Below are positions 40,117 to 54,478 of a stretch of 64,000 nucleotides of DNA, piece by piece (positions within the stretch are counted from its first letter, which is position 1; each line of letters opens with the position of its first letter). Source of the DNA: Arthrobacter sp. Hiyo8 (lineage in GTDB: Bacteria; Actinomycetota; Actinomycetes; Actinomycetales; Micrococcaceae); assembly GCA_001549895.1 (NCBI GenBank), contig AP014719.1, forward strand, positions 1,488,001 to 1,552,000, given 5' to 3'. The notes under the pieces were generated by a model. That model saw only the letters and a program-made list of their open reading frames with translations, searched no databases and had not been told where the DNA came from. A program made the position numbers and the translations under genes.

Positions 40117-41201
40117 CCGATTTCCACCACCGAACGGAGCACTTTGCCCTCGTGCATCTTGGCGAACGCCTCTTCCACCTGGTCGATGGTGATCCGTTCG
40201 GACACGAACGCGTCCAAGTCAAGGTTGCCCTGCTTGTAGTGCGCCACCAGCATCGGGAAGTCGCGGGACGGCAGGCAGTCCCCGTACCAGGAGGACTTCA
40301 GCGAACCGCCGCGGCCAAAGACATCCAGCAACGGCAGGTCGAGCAACATGCCCGGCGTCGGGACGCCCACCAGCACTACGCGGCCGGCGAGGTCGCGCGC
40401 GTAGAAGGCCTGCTTGTAGGTCTCCGGGCGCCCGACGGCGTCAATCACCACATCGGCACCGTTACCACCGGTCAGGGCCCGGGTGGCCTCGACGGGGTCC
40501 TCCTGGCTGGAGTTGACACCGTGTGTGGCTCCCAAGGACATGGCCATCCCGATTTTGTTGGCGTCGATGTCCACGGCGATGATCGTCGTGGCGCCGGCCA
40601 GCTTTGCCCCGGCAATAGCGGCGATGCCGACGCCGCCGCAACCGATCACGGCCACGGACTCGCCCCGCTTGACCTCGCCGGTGTTGATGGCGGCACCGAT
40701 TCCTGCCATCACGCCGCAGCCGAGCAGCCCGACGGCGGCGGGATCGACGTCGTCGTCCACTTTGGTGCACTGCCCGGCGGCTACGAGGGTCTTCTCCGCG
40801 AAGGCGCCGATCCCCAGTGCCGGGGTCAGTTCCGTGCCGTCCTCCAGGGTCATCTTCTGGGTGGCATTGTGCGTGTTGAAGCAGTACTGCGGCTGGCCCT
40901 TGGCACACGCCCGGCATTCCCCGCACACGGCGCGCCAGTTCAGGATGACCCTGTCCCCCGGCGCCACATCGGTGACGTCCGGGCCAACGGCGCTGACCAC
41001 GCCGGTGGCTTCGTGGCCGAGCAGGATGGGGAAATCATCGGTGATGCCGCCCTGCTTGTAGTGCAGGTCGGTGTGGCAGACACCGCAGGTGAGGATGTCC
41101 ACCAGCGCCTCCCCCGGACCAGGGTCCGGCACCAGGATGGTCTCCAGCGTGACCGGGGCGTTCTTTTCCTTGGCGATGACCGCTTTTACTTTATGAACCA
41201 T
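40113..41201 (-). CDS. mscR: Mycothiol-dependent formaldehyde dehydrogenase
   Basis: 362 residues, intact zinc alcohol dehydrogenase family. Catalytic zinc segment [14 protein letters not shown], structural zinc loop with [18 protein letters not shown] site [21 protein letters not shown]. The sequence fits S-(hydroxymethyl)mycothiol dehydrogenase/S-nitrosomycothiol reductase. It detoxifies formaldehyde, which glycine betaine and dimethylglycine demethylation in this cluster produce. Coupled to the MBL hydrolase gene. Confidence 0.93.
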   Translation of the reverse strand: MVHKVKAVIAKEKNAPVTLETILVPDPGPGEALVDILTCGVCHTDLHYKQGGITDDFPILLGHEATGVVSAVGPDVTDVAPGDRVILNWRAVCGECRACAKGQPQYCFNTHNATQKMTLEDGTELTPALGIGAFAEKTLVAAGQCTKVDDDVDPAAVGLLGCGVMAGIGAAINTGEVKRGESVAVIGCGGVGIAAIAGAKLAGATTIIAVDIDANKIGMAMSLGATHGVNSSQEDPVEATRALTGGNGADVVIDAVGRPETYKQAFYARDLAGRVVLVGVPTPGMLLDLPLLDVFGRGGSLKSSWYGDCLPSRDFPMLVAHYKQGNLDLDAFVSERITIDQVEEAFAKMHEGKVLRSVVEIG

Positions 41202-41261
41202 TGGCTTGCGTCCCTTTCCTAGGTTCCGGGTTACTCGTTACGACGACAGACATTCCTCAGG

Positions 41262-42397
41262 CTAGCTGTCGGCGGGGACGTCGGCGATCTTGCTCGTGAC
41301 CCAGCTGTGGAACGCCTCAATGTGGTGCTCGCTCGGTACCAGGACGCCGCCCTTGGCGTAGATCTTGGAGCCCATGGCCGGCTGGCAGCGTTCGCAGGCG
41401 TCGAAGTCCTGCTCGTTGACCCGGTGGAAGAGCTCCACCGAAGCGCTCACGTCCTTGCCGGATTCCACGACGCTGGGCAGGTACAGCCAGTCGCATTCGA
41501 CGATCGTGTGGTCGGCAGCCAGCGGGAACATGCGGTGGATGATGACGTGGTCCGGAACAAGGTTGACGAAGACATTCGGCTTGATGGTCACTGCGTAGTA
41601 CGGCGGTCGTGGTCGTCGCCGACTCCGGGAATCCGATCCAGGCCTTCGGAACCATCAATCGTGAAGCCCTTGATGTCGTCACCGAACTCGGCGCCGTGGC
41701 CCACAAAATACTGCGCCGCCAGGCCGTCGGCGAACTCGGGCAGGACTTCGGTGAGTTCGGGGTGGATCGTGGCGCAGTGGTAGCACTCCATGAAGTTTTC
41801 GATGATGAGCTTCCAGTTGGCCTTCACGTCGTACTTGATGCGCCGGCCAAGGCTCAGGTTCGCGATGTCATAGTCGTCGACAGCCCTCAGATCCCCTAGG
41901 CGCTCCTCGATCGCGCCCATGACGTCTTCTTCGAACGACGGCGGCTCATCCGCGAGGCTGACCCAGACGTAGCCCATGTATTCCCGGACGTGGACCTTGA
42001 CCAGCCCGTATTCGTTTCGATCGATATCCGGCATCTTGGTGAGGTTCGGGGCCGCGATGAGCTTCCCCTCAAGATCGTAGGTCCAGGCGTGGTACGGGCA
42101 CTGGAACGAGCGGTTGGCCTCGCCGGACTCCTCCATGCACAGCTTCACGCCACGGTGCCGGCAGATGTTGTAGAACGCGCGGATCTCTCCCTTGCGGGTG
42201 CGGTTGATGAGTACGCTCTCACGGCCGATCTGCACGGTTTTGAACGAGCCGGCCTTTTCCAGGTCCGCGGTCCGCACAGCGCAGAACCACATTTGTTCGA
42301 AGATGTGTTCCTGCTCGGCACGGAAGATGTCTTCACTGACATAAGTGTGGCCGGGGAGAGTGGGGATCAGGCTGGGGGAAACAACTTCAGTGGTCAT
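41262..42397 (-). CDS. Rieske oxygenase, glycine betaine demethylase subunit
   Basis: About 378 residues; one base missing near 41598. The Rieske cluster ligands are in NICRHRGVKLC and FQCPYHAWTYDL (CxH..CxxH); the mononuclear iron site is ENFMECYHCATIHPEL. It resembles the oxygenase component (GbcA) that removes one methyl of glycine betaine as formaldehyde to give dimethylglycine. It shares a cluster with the ferredoxin (43869), reductase (42442) and dimethylglycine oxidase, which supports that substrate over carnitine or stachydrine. Confidence 0.88.
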
Positions 42398-42441
42398 GCT
42401 GACTCCTATTCAGTGATGAACGTGGTTGGCGCTCGAGAGGA

Positions 42442-43636
42442 CTAAGGGGTTGCCAGGACGCGCGGGGCATTGCGGGCGTTGAGTTGCCGGCGCCAACGGG
42501 TGAACAGTCGCGGCTGGTTCACACCTAGTACGCCCACTGGTTCCTCGCCCCGGTAGTACACGGCCAGGAAGCTGTGGTTCTCGAGCTGCCCTGCCTCAAT
42601 TTCGACGCGCTCCGCGTCCCGCGCATGGCCGGCGAACTGGAGCGTTACTCCGTACTGGTCCGACCAGAAGTACGGCAGGTTGAGCGGTTGGGGTGCTGCT
42701 GAGTGATCCAAGAGCCCTGTCACGGCAAGGGCGGCACGTTCCTGGGCGCCGCTCCAATGCTCCACGCGATGGTGCTGCCCGCTGCGTTCGTCGTACCAGG
42801 CCGCGCAGTCTCCCACGGCGACCACGCCGGGGACGTTTGTCCGTCCCATCGAATCGCACGTGACGCCGTCGTCGATCGCCAGCCCCGAACCGGCCAGCCA
42901 CCCGACGTTGGGGACCGCACCGATTCCGAGAAGTACGACGTCGGCGGAACGGTACTGTCCATCGCTGAGCCGGACGCCGGTCACATTTCCTTCGTAGCTG
43001 TAATACGAGTCGATTCCCGTGTCACAAATCAGTTCCACTCCATTGATCCCATGGAGCGTGGCCATGACGCCAGCCATCTCCGGACCGATCGGAGCGCTTA
43101 GCGGGATCGGGCTCTTGCAGATAATGGTCACGTCCATTCCCAGGCCCTTGGCCGTTGACGCCACTTCCGCGCCGATGAAGCCTGCGCCAACCACCAACAG
43201 GCGGCCGCCCGGAACGAGTTCCGGAGCCAGGTCCTGCGCATCCTCGAGAGTCCGCAGAGTAAAGACGTTGGATAGGCCCGCAAGTTCGGGCAGGGTGCGG
43301 GCCGAAGCTCCGGTGGCGATCACGACGCCGTCGGCCACCACCGTGCGTCCGTTGCCTAGGGTGATGGTCCTGCTGGCCGCGTCAAAGCTCTTCGCAGGCG
43401 AGCCCAACAGCCATTCAGCCTGCAGGGGATCCGCCATTCCCCCTCTTCCGCTTCCAACATCAAGTGCTTGATGCCGATCTTTCCTGCCAGGAACTCCTTG
43501 GACAGGGGCGGACGGTCATAGGCCGCTGCTGCTCATCTCCAATGATGATCAGCCGGCCACAAAAACCCTGCGCGCGGGCAGCGCGGGCGGCGGAAAGTCC
43601 AGCCAATGATGCGCCCACGATGGCCAATGTTTCCAT
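42442..43636 (-). CDS. FAD-dependent ferredoxin reductase
   Basis: About 399 residues, with single missing bases near 43520 and in a G-run at 43437. FAD motif LAIVGASLAGLSAARAARAQ at residues 3-22, RPPLSKEFL, and the NAD motif GRLLVVGAGFIGAEVAST; the C-terminal FAD Asp is in PGVVAVGDCAAWYDE. Type of the rubredoxin/putidaredoxin reductases. It would feed electrons from NAD(P)H to the divergent Rieske ferredoxin, and so to the oxygenase. ATG at 43634-43636 follows GAGGAGGAAG. Confidence 0.9.
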
Positions 43637-43669
43637 GGCTTCCTCCTCGTTGAGCCGTTCGAAATTTTA

Positions 43670-43803
43670 TTGCGCATTACGCAACGAACTTCGTTATGCG
43701 AAACAGTGTGACGGCCTTCACATCGCGTGTCAAGCAATCTGCGCAGTAATTTCCACCTCTTGACAAGCCCCTGTGAGGTCCATCACTCTGTTGCGTATTG
43801 TGA
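43670..43803. promoter_or_regulatory. Divergent promoters with three shared operator-like sites
   Basis: Sites: TTGCGCATTACGCAA (43670-43684, perfect), TTCGTTATGCGAA (43690-43702) and TTGCGTATTGTGA (43791-43803, weaker). TTGACA occurs on both strands (43760-43765 plus; TGTCAA 43728-43733 minus), each followed by TCAC(A/T)CTGTT and a site. So the divergent reductase and ferredoxin promoters appear to be built alike, each overlapped by one operator. Confidence 0.5.
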
Positions 43804-43868
43804 TCTTCGTTGATCATGAAACAACCACCCGCAGGTTTTCGACCAATCCGGTGAAAGAGGTTCGTGAG

Positions 43869-46774
<2,906 letters not shown>

Positions 46775-46830
46775 CGCCCCTCCTGGCTACTCGACACAGC
46801 AATGGGGATCACTTCAAAGGAGTTCAACTA

Positions 46831-48579
46831 ATGGCCAACGAAAAGTTTGACTACGTCATTGTGGGTGGGGGCAGCGCCGGATCGGTGCTGGCGGACAGGC
46901 TCAGCGCAGACCGCACCAAGACCGTCCTGGTCCTGGAGGCCGGCCGCAGCGACTACCCCTGGGACCTGTTCATCCAGATGCCCGCGGCGCTCACCTTCCC
47001 CAGCGGGAACAGGTTCTATGACTGGCGCTACCAGTCCGACCCTGAGCCGCACATGCACGGACGCCGGATCGCCCACACCCGCGGCAAGGTCCTGGGCGGC
47101 TCCAGTTCCATCAACGGGATGATCTTCCAGCGCGGCAACCCCTTGGACTACGAACGCTGGGGAGCCGACGCCGGGATGGAGACCTGGGACTTCGCTCACT
47201 GCCTCCCCTACTTCAACCGCATGGAGACCGCGCTGGCCGCGGAACCCGACGATGAACTGCGCGGACACGACGGACCGCTGGTCCTTGAACGCGGTCCGGC
47301 GCGCAATCCCCTCTTCCAAGCCTTCTTCCGCGCGGCCCAACAAGCCGGATTCGCACGGACCAACGATGTCAACGGGTACCGGCAGGAGGGCTTCGGTCCC
47401 TTCGACCGCAATGTGCACAAGGGCCAGCGGCTCTCCGCCTCCAGGGCTTACTTGCGGCCGCACCTCAACCGGCCGAACCTCACGGTCAGGACCCGGGCCC
47501 TCGTCTCGAAAATCAACTTCGACGGCATTGGAACGTCCGATGTCAGGGCCACGGGCGTGAGCTATCGACGCAACGGCAAGCAGCACAGCGTGGATGCCCA
47601 GGAAGTAGTCCTGTGCGGAGGGGCCATCAACACCCCGCAGCTCCTGCAGTTGTCCGGCGTCGGGGACTCCACGCACCTCACGTCCCTCGGCATCAAACCC
47701 GTAGTTGACCTGCCCGGCGTCGGCGAAAACCTGCAGGACCACCTGGAGGTCTACATCCAGCACGCCTGCACCCAGCCGGTGTCCATGCAACCCAGCCTGA
47801 GCCTGTGGCGCTACCCGTGGATCGGCCTGCAGTGGCTGTTCGGGCGCAAGGGACCTGCTGCCACCAACCACTTCGAGGGCGGCGGCTTTGTGCGCTCCAA
47901 CGAGGACGTGGCCTACCCCAACCTCATGTTCCACTTCCTGCCGGTGGCCGTCCGCTACGACGGCCAGAAGGCCGATGCCAAGCATGGCTACCAAGTGCAC
48001 ATCGGGCCCATGTACTCCGATGCGCGCGGCAGCCTGAAGATCACCTCCACGGACCCCACCGTCCACCCGTCCATGAAATTCAACTACCTTTCCACGGAGC
48101 AGGACCGGCGCGAGTGGGTCGAAGCCATCCGGATTTCCCGGCAGATCCTCGAGCAGTCGGCCATGGCGCCTTTCGATGGCGGTGAGCTCTCCCCCGGTCC
48201 AACCGTCCAGACGGACGAGGAAATCCTCGACTGGGTAGCCCGCGACGCAGAAACCGCGCTGCACCCGTCCTGCACGGCCAAGATGGGCCCGGCCACCGAT
48301 CCGATGTCCGTGGTGGACCCGCTCAGCATGAGGGTGCACGGCACCTCGGGCCTGCGGGTGGCTGACGCTTCGGCAATGCCCTACGTGACCAACGGCAACA
48401 TCTACGCGCCGGTCATGATGCTGGCCGAGAAAGCCGCTGACCTGATCCAGGGCCGCGAACCCCTTGCTCCCATCGCCGCCGAGTTCTACCGGCACGGCAG
48501 CAGCCCGGTTCCGGACAGCCTGGAAGGCCTGGACAGCCGGCCCCAGGTCACTCCCGCGAGGAACCAAGGAGCGGCATGA
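46831..48579 (+). CDS. betA: Choline dehydrogenase (GMC oxidoreductase)
   Basis: 582 residues, intact. FAD motif [23 protein letters not shown] signature [19 protein letters not shown], and C-terminal catalytic His/Asn region [11 protein letters not shown] and [10 protein letters not shown]. Oxidises choline to betaine aldehyde. It is 57 bases after the dimethylglycine oxidase and overlaps betB by 4 bases (ATGA), so the choline genes are co-transcribed. Choline oxidase is the alternative name within the same family, but the length and partner favour BetA. Confidence 0.92.
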   Translation: MANEKFDYVIVGGGSAGSVLADRLSADRTKTVLVLEAGRSDYPWDLFIQMPAALTFPSGNRFYDWRYQSDPEPHMHGRRIAHTRGKVLGGSSSINGMIFQRGNPLDYERWGADAGMETWDFAHCLPYFNRMETALAAEPDDELRGHDGPLVLERGPARNPLFQAFFRAAQQAGFARTNDVNGYRQEGFGPFDRNVHKGQRLSASRAYLRPHLNRPNLTVRTRALVSKINFDGIGTSDVRATGVSYRRNGKQHSVDAQEVVLCGGAINTPQLLQLSGVGDSTHLTSLGIKPVVDLPGVGENLQDHLEVYIQHACTQPVSMQPSLSLWRYPWIGLQWLFGRKGPAATNHFEGGGFVRSNEDVAYPNLMFHFLPVAVRYDGQKADAKHGYQVHIGPMYSDARGSLKITSTDPTVHPSMKFNYLSTEQDRREWVEAIRISRQILEQSAMAPFDGGELSPGPTVQTDEEILDWVARDAETALHPSCTAKMGPATDPMSVVDPLSMRVHGTSGLRVADASAMPYVTNGNIYAPVMMLAEKAADLIQGREPLAPIAAEFYRHGSSPVPDSLEGLDSRPQVTPARNQGAA

Positions 48580-50094
48580 ACAGCCCACAACTTTCCCAGA
48601 CCCACACGGTGCGCGGCAGCTACGTTGACGGCGGCTGGCGGCAGTCCGCCGGAGGAATCCGCAGCATCAACTGCCCGGCGGACGGAACGCACGTTGCCGA
48701 CGTCGCAGAGTGCACCTCGGCCGACGCCGAGGCAGCGGTGGCGAGTGCCCGGAAGGCGTTCGACGACGGCGGCTGGCCGGGCACACCGGAACTGGAACGC
48801 GGCGCGATCCTGCTCCGCGTGGCCGGGCTGCTCCAGCGGGACAAAGCCGGCTACGCCGCGTCCGAAGCCCTCGACACCGGCAAGCGACTGGTCGAAGCCG
48901 AATACGACATCGACGACGTCATCGCCTGCTTCCGCTACTACGGCAGCGTGGCAGGCACGGACGCAGGCCGCGTGATCGATACCGGCCGGCCCGGCGCCAT
49001 CAGCCGGGTCGTCCATGCACCCGTGGGCGTCTGCGGCCTCATCACGCCGTGGAACTATCCGCTTCTGCAGGCTTCATGGAAGGTTGCGCCGGCACTGCTC
49101 GCCGGGAACACCTTTGTCCTCAAGCCCAGTGAGCTGACGCCTTCGACGTCGATCCTGCTCATGGACACGCTGCGCGAAGCCGGCGTGCCCGACGGCGTCG
49201 CGAACCTCGTGACGGGAACGGGACCGGAAGTGGGGCTGTGCTCAGTTCGGATCCGCGGGTCGATCTGGTCTCCTTCACGGGCGGACTGGAGACCGGCAAG
49301 CGGATCATGGTGGCCGCGGCGGAGACGGTCAAGCGCGTGGCCCTCGAACTCGGCGGCAAGAACCCGAATGTGGTCTTTGCCGACGCTGACCGTGAGGCCG
49401 CCATCGACAACGCCCTCACGGCTGTCTTCCTGAACTCCGGCCAAGTTTGCTCGGCCGGGACGCGGCTCATTGTCGAAGAGTCCATTCACGAAGAGTTCGT
49501 GGCCGAGGTGGTTCGCCGTGCACGCCAGATCCGGCTGGGCGGCCCTTCGACCAGGAGGCCCAGACCGGCCCGCTGATCTCCACGGCCCACCGGGACAAGG
49601 TCCACGCCTACGTGCAGGCCGGGGTTGCGGAGGGCGCCCGGTTGCTGTGCGGAGGCTTCATTCCGGACACCCCGGAACTGGGGCGTGGCAGTTTCTACCC
49701 GCCCACCGTATTGGACGGGTGCAAGACCTCGATGCGCGTGGTCCAGGAGGAATCCTTTGGCCCCGTCATGACGGTGGAAACATTCACCACCGAGGAAGAG
49801 GCCGTCCGGCTGGCCAACGATACCGTCTACGGACTGGCCGGCGCCGTGTGGACGGCAGACGCCTCGAAGGCCCAGCGGGTCTCCGAAGCGCTGCGCCACG
49901 GGACGGTCTGGATCAACGACTACCACCCATACGTTCCGCAAGCCGAATGGGGCGGCTTCGGACAATCAGGCAACGGCCGCGAATTGGGGCTCGCGGGCTT
50001 GGCCGAATACCGAGAAACAAAGCACATCTGGCAAAACATCAGCCCCGGGCCCAGCCATTGGTTCGAGCCGTCACAGGCAGGAGTACAGCAATGA
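48576..50094 (+). CDS. betB: Betaine aldehyde dehydrogenase
   Basis: About 506 residues after repair of two missing bases (near 49235 and 49545). NAD-binding and catalytic features: [48 protein letters not shown] with the general-base Glu, and the nucleophile Cys in [19 protein letters not shown]. Oxidises betaine aldehyde to glycine betaine. ATG overlaps the betA stop and its own stop overlaps the ABC ATPase start. Confidence 0.95.
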
Positions 50095-51125
50095 GCAGTC
50101 CTGACATATCAGTGCGCAACCTCTGGAAGGTCTTCGGACCCGGAGGTGAAAAGATCCCCAAGAATCCCGAGCTGTCGAGCTTGAGCTCCGGCGAATTGCT
50201 TGAACGCACCGGCTGCAATGCTGCCGTGCGGGACATGAACTTCGACGTCGCAAAGGGCGAGGTGTTCGTCGTCATGGGCCTCTCCGGATCAGGAAAATCC
50301 ACCCTGATCCGATGCCTCACCCGGCTGATCGAACCGACGTCGGGAAGCGTCCTGGTGGACGGAAAAGACGTGTTGGATGCGGGAACCACCGAACTTCGGG
50401 AACTGCGCCGGAGGAAGATGTCCATGGTCTTCCAGCACTTCGGCCTCCTACCGCACCGCACCGTGCTGGACAACGTGTCCTACGGCTTGCAGATCCGCGG
50501 GGCGTCGAAAAACGAGCGTTACGCCAAATCCCGCGAAATCATCGAACTGGTAGGCCTCAAGGGCTACGAGCAGCATTTCCCCGATCAGCTTTCCGGCGGA
50601 ATGCAGCAGCGTGTTGGGCTTGGCCGCGCCTTGGCGGGCGATCCGGACACCATCCTCTTCGACGAGCCGTTCTCGGCCCTGGATCCCCTCATCCGGCGCG
50701 ATATGCAGGCCGAAGTCATCCGGCTGCACAAAGAGATGGGCAAGACGATGGTGTTCGTTACCCACGACCTATCCGAAGCGCTCAAACTCGGGGACCGCAT
50801 CCTGATCATGCGGAACGGCGAGACTGTCCAGTGCGGCACCGGCGATGATCTTGTCGGATCGCCAGCGGACAAGTACATTGCCGACTTCGTCTCGGAAGTA
50901 CCCCGCGCGGATGTCCTGACGCTCAAATGGATCACCGATCCGGTAGCTTTGGGCACTCCCGGGGATGCTCCCGTCCTGAGCGCAGGCACCATCATCCGCG
51001 ACGCCATCCCCACGGTCATGAACTCGACGTGTCCCGTGCTCGTGGAAGAGTCCGGAAAAATCACGGGCCAGATCGACCGCGACAGCATCTTGTCGGTCAT
51101 CCGCAGCACGGAAGTTGCGGCGTGA
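50091..51125 (+). CDS. Quaternary-amine ABC importer, ATPase
   Basis: 344 residues, intact, ProV/OpuAA type. Walker [10 protein letters not shown] (63-71), ABC signature [17 protein letters not shown], Walker [16 protein letters not shown], switch His in [15 protein letters not shown], and a C-terminal CBS-like segment ([15 protein letters not shown]). The N-terminal insertion [19 protein letters not shown] is typical of glycine betaine/choline importers. Start ATG overlaps betB, stop overlaps the permease gene. Confidence 0.93.
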   Translation: MSSPDISVRNLWKVFGPGGEKIPKNPELSSLSSGELLERTGCNAAVRDMNFDVAKGEVFVVMGLSGSGKSTLIRCLTRLIEPTSGSVLVDGKDVLDAGTTELRELRRRKMSMVFQHFGLLPHRTVLDNVSYGLQIRGASKNERYAKSREIIELVGLKGYEQHFPDQLSGGMQQRVGLGRALAGDPDTILFDEPFSALDPLIRRDMQAEVIRLHKEMGKTMVFVTHDLSEALKLGDRILIMRNGETVQCGTGDDLVGSPADKYIADFVSEVPRADVLTLKWITDPVALGTPGDAPVLSAGTIIRDAIPTVMNSTCPVLVEESGKITGQIDRDSILSVIRSTEVAA

Positions 51126-53156
51126 TGTCCACTCTAGTTCGCGATCGCGCCCCGGTTCAGGCCAGCGCCAACACCCTCCGCCCGCCGCGCAAGCGGCTGA
51201 GTCGCCGAGTTTTGCTTCTGGGTGCCGCCGGAGTCCTCTGGCTCCTCGGTTTCTTGTTCCTGCACGGCACATCGACCCTCACGCTGCCGGCGTCGGAATT
51301 GACTGACCTGCACCGTTCGCTCAACCAATTCAATGCCTGGGTCGCATCGAACCGGGCGGACAATCCCGTTTTCCAGTACGTCTTCACTCCCTTCCGTTCC
51401 GCCGTCGATTCAGTCGCAAATCTGTTCACTAGCACTTTTGCCGCCAGCTCTACCGGGCTTCGCCTACCGGAAATCGGCTGGCTGGGAACTGTCGGCCTGC
51501 TCAGCTGGATCGCTTTTGCGGTCGGCAATGCCCGGGTGGGATTGCTGACGGCGGCCGCATTCACGTTCTTCGGGCTCCAGGGCCTGTTTACGGAAGCGGC
51601 TTACACCTTCGCCCTCGTCCTCACAGCCGTGCTGTTCAGCCTGCTGATCGGCATCCCGCTCGGAGTCTTGGCCGGGATCTCGGGCCGGGTTTCCCAAGTG
51701 ATCACTCCGGTCCTCGACTTCATGCAAATCCTCCCCACGTTCGTCTATCTGGCTCCTTTGGCCCTCATCTTCCTGATCGGCCCTGCCTCCGCCGTCATCG
51801 CCACGGTGATCTACGCGGTGCCTCCTCTCATCCGACTGACGGCACACGGAATCCGGAACATCCCGGAGAACACCAGGGAAGCCTCCGATTCCTTGGGCAC
51901 CACAGGGTTGCAGCGGCTTCTCACCCTGCAACTCCCCCTGGCACGGCGCACCATCGTGATGGGGATCAACCAAAGCACCATGGCTGCTTTGTCCATGGTC
52001 ACCATCGCGGCGCTGATCGCGGCGCCGGCCTGGGACAAGTGGTTGTGCGTGCCTTGCAATCGCTCGACGTCGGGACAGCTGTCAACGCAGGTCTGTCGAT
52101 CGTCCTCCTGGCCATTGTGCTGGACCGGGTCACCACGGCCGCCAGCCGCCGGCCGAACCCGGAGCAGCCCGCAAGCGCCGGATATCGCGGAAAGGCAGGT
52201 ACATCCTGCTCGCTGCCAGCCTCGCCGTTGTCCTTGCCATGGTCCAGCTTTCCCGGACCATGCTCTGGGCAGCAGCCTTTCCGAAGAACCTCAACTTTGG
52301 CCCGGACATCGTCAGCGGAGTCAGCGCTGCCAGCGCATGGCTGCAGACAAATCTTTCCCTGTTTACGGTGTCGTTCCGCGAGGCCCTGACCAACGGAATC
52401 CTTAACCCGTTCCAATCCCTTCTGACCGAGACCCCCTTCTACCTCCTCGTCGCGGTTGTCCTTGTAGCGGCTTACGCACTTGGCGGTTGGAAACTGGCAC
52501 TGGTCACCGCCTCATGCCTGGCTGCGATCATTTACCTGGGCCTGTGGAGCGATGCCATGGTCACCTTGGCCAGCACCCTTGTTGCCACGGCCGTGGTCAT
52601 GGTGCTGGGCATCATCTTCGGTGTGGCGATGGGCAGGTCCAACAAGGTGGACCAGATCATGCGGCCCATGCTGGATGCGGGCCAGACCATGCCTGCCTTT
52701 GTCTACTTGGTTCCATTCCTAGGCCTCTTCGGCGCAACGAGATTCACGGCCATCGTCGCTGGAATTATCTACGCAGCGCCTGTGGCCATCAAGATCACGG
52801 CCGACGGCATCGCGGCGATCTCCCCGACCGTCATGGAGGCTGCAGTATCCAGCGGGTCAACCCCGTGGCAGGTCATCACCAAGGTCCAGCTCCCCATGGC
52901 CAGGAAATCCCTGGCCCTCGCCGCAAACCAAGGCTTGATCTACGTCTTGGCCATGGTAGTCGTCGGAGCCCTGGTCGGTGCAGGCGGCCTAGGATACGAC
53001 GTCGTCGCCGGCTTTGTCCAGAGCTCGCTGTTCGGCAAGGGCCTCGCCGCCGGCCTGGCCATCGTCTTCCTCGGCATCCTGCTGGACCGCATCACCCAGG
53101 CTGCGGCAGCCGACCCGGTCCGCAAAATCCGCTCAGCAAAATCGAGCGCGCACTAG
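51125..53156 (+). CDS. ABC importer permease with two fused membrane domains
   Basis: About 677 residues with two missing bases (near 52030 and 52195). Two consecutive binding-protein-dependent transport domains: the first (about 180-370) with the coupling segment REASDSLGTTGLQRLLTLQL, the second (about 470-660) with MEAAVSSGSTPWQVITKVQL and VGALVGAGGLGYDVVAGF. One chain would thus provide both membrane halves of a ProW-like transporter. No stop separates the halves once the lost bases are restored. ATG overlaps the ATPase stop (TGATG). Confidence 0.85.
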
Positions 53157-53194
53157 TCCTCCCCGTTCACCGCCCCAACAAGGAGACCCCAACC

Positions 53195-54167
53195 ATGAGT
53201 AGAACCAGACAGCTTTTGAAACGAACAATTCCCGTACTGGCCGGAACCGTTACCGCAGCCCTCTTGCTAGCTGGCTGCGGAGGCGCTTCCGTGAACCAAG
53301 CGGCAGCCGCAGGCTCCTCGGAAACGCCCTGCGGAACCGTCAATGTCGCCCTCAACGCGTGGGTCGGTTACACGGCAAATGCGGCCGTCTACAGCTACGT
53401 AGCCCAAAACAAGCTCGGATGCACAGTAGTCCAGAAGGACCTGTCGGAGCAGATCTCCTGGCAGGGCTTTGGTTCCGGTGAAGTCGATGTCATCCTCGAG
53501 AACTGGGGTCACGCCGACCTCACGAAGCAGTACATCACGGACCAAAAAGTGGCTGTGGACGCCGGCCCGACGGGCAACGAAGGGCACATCGGCTGGTACG
53601 TACCACCATGGATGGTCCAGAAGTACCCGGACATCCTGGACAGCAAGAACCTGAACAAGTACGCCTCACTCTTTGCCACCTCCGAATCAGGCGGCAAAGG
53701 CCAGGTCCTGGACGGCGACCCGCCTTCGTGACCAACGACGAAGCCCTGGTCAAGAACCTTGGCCTCGACTACAAAGTGGTCTTCTCGGGCTCGGAAGCAG
53801 CTCTCATCCAGTCGTTCCGTACGGCCGAAAAGAACAAGACACCGCTGCTTGGCTACTTCTACGAACCGCAATGGTTCCTCTCCGAGGTCCCCTCAAGAAG
53901 GTCAGCCTGCCCGCCTACACCCCGGGCTGCGATGCCGACGCCGAGAAGGTGGCCTGTGACTACCCCGACTACAAACTGAACAAAGTGATGGCCAAGAAGT
54001 TTGCGGACAGCGGTTCTCCCGCGGCGAAACTGCTCAAGGCCTTCTCGTGGACCAACGCCGACCAGGACTCGGTCGCAACGGACATCCAGGGCGGCATGAA
54101 GCCGGACGCCGCCGCCAAGAAATGGGTGGATGCCCACCCCGATGTGGTGGCTGCCTGGCTCAAATAG
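53195..54167 (+). CDS. Glycine betaine/choline-binding lipoprotein
   Basis: About 325 residues with two missing bases (near 53722 and 53893). Lipoprotein signal MSRTRQLLKRTIPVLAG ending in the lipobox LLLAGC. The binding domain (OpuAC/ProX type) shows TVNVALNAWVGYTANAAVYS, EVDVILENWGHADLTKQY and PPWMVQKYPDILDSKNL; the Trp residues would form the aromatic cage for a quaternary amine. AAGGAG precedes ATG 53195. Last gene of the choline unit, followed by a strong terminator. Confidence 0.93.
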
Positions 54168-54184
54168 TCCCTGACGCTTGCTTT

Positions 54185-54222
54185 GAAGCTCCCCGGATCC
54201 TGCGATCCGGGGAGCTTCTTTT
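54185..54222 (+). terminator. Rho-independent terminator of the choline operon
   Basis: Perfect 14-base stem AAGCTCCCCGGATC / GATCCGGGGAGCTT, loop CTGC, followed by a T-rich run (TTCTTTTT). It starts 18 bases after the binding-protein stop and is the clearest intrinsic terminator in the window. Confidence 0.95.
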
Positions 54223-54263
54223 TGCCTTTCCGCCGGCGGCTTCATCCCGGTCGCGCCATTCCA

Positions 54264-54456
54264 TGCAACCGTGTTGCAGTGGTTGCGCCATCCACCCCAC
54301 CTAGCTCACACCCACCCTCCAACTAGCTAGCACTTATTGTCGTTTAGCGCCCTCAAAACGACAACAAGTGCGAGTCAGTTGGGCGACACCCGGAGACCCT
54401 TGACGGTGACGCGCAACACATCTATTCTGGTGCAACAGCGTTGCGTTGAATGCAAC
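54264..54456. promoter_or_regulatory. Promoter and GCAAC-N3-GTTGC operator sites, creatine locus
   Basis: Two GCAAC-N3-GTTGC dyads (54265-54277 and 54432-54444); the second continues as TTGCGTTGAATGCAA (54441-54455), TTGCG-N5-TGCAA. Between them a promoter TTGACG (54400-54405), 17-base spacer, TATTCT (54423-54428). The downstream operator therefore covers the probable transcription start of the MHS transporter gene, suiting repression. Confidence 0.55.
54319..54383. repeat. Dispersed palindromic repeat, copy B (GTCGTT family)
   Basis: CCAACTAGCTAGCAC, TTGTCGTTTAGC on the left; AAAACGACAACAAG, TGCGAGTCAGTTGGG on the right. It lies between the choline-operon terminator and the promoter of the creatine transporter gene, not between converging genes. 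Confidence 0.75.
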
Positions 54457-54478
54457 CTCAAAAGTTCTTGGTGGATTC

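Noticed and set aside
46828..48588. 586-codon open frame opposite betA
   Set aside because: Mirror frame of an intact GMC oxidoreductase gene; low-complexity composition and no ribosome site.
54185..54222. Attenuator or riboswitch expression platform
   Set aside because: Follows the binding-protein stop and precedes a gene with its own promoter; an ordinary intrinsic terminator explains it.
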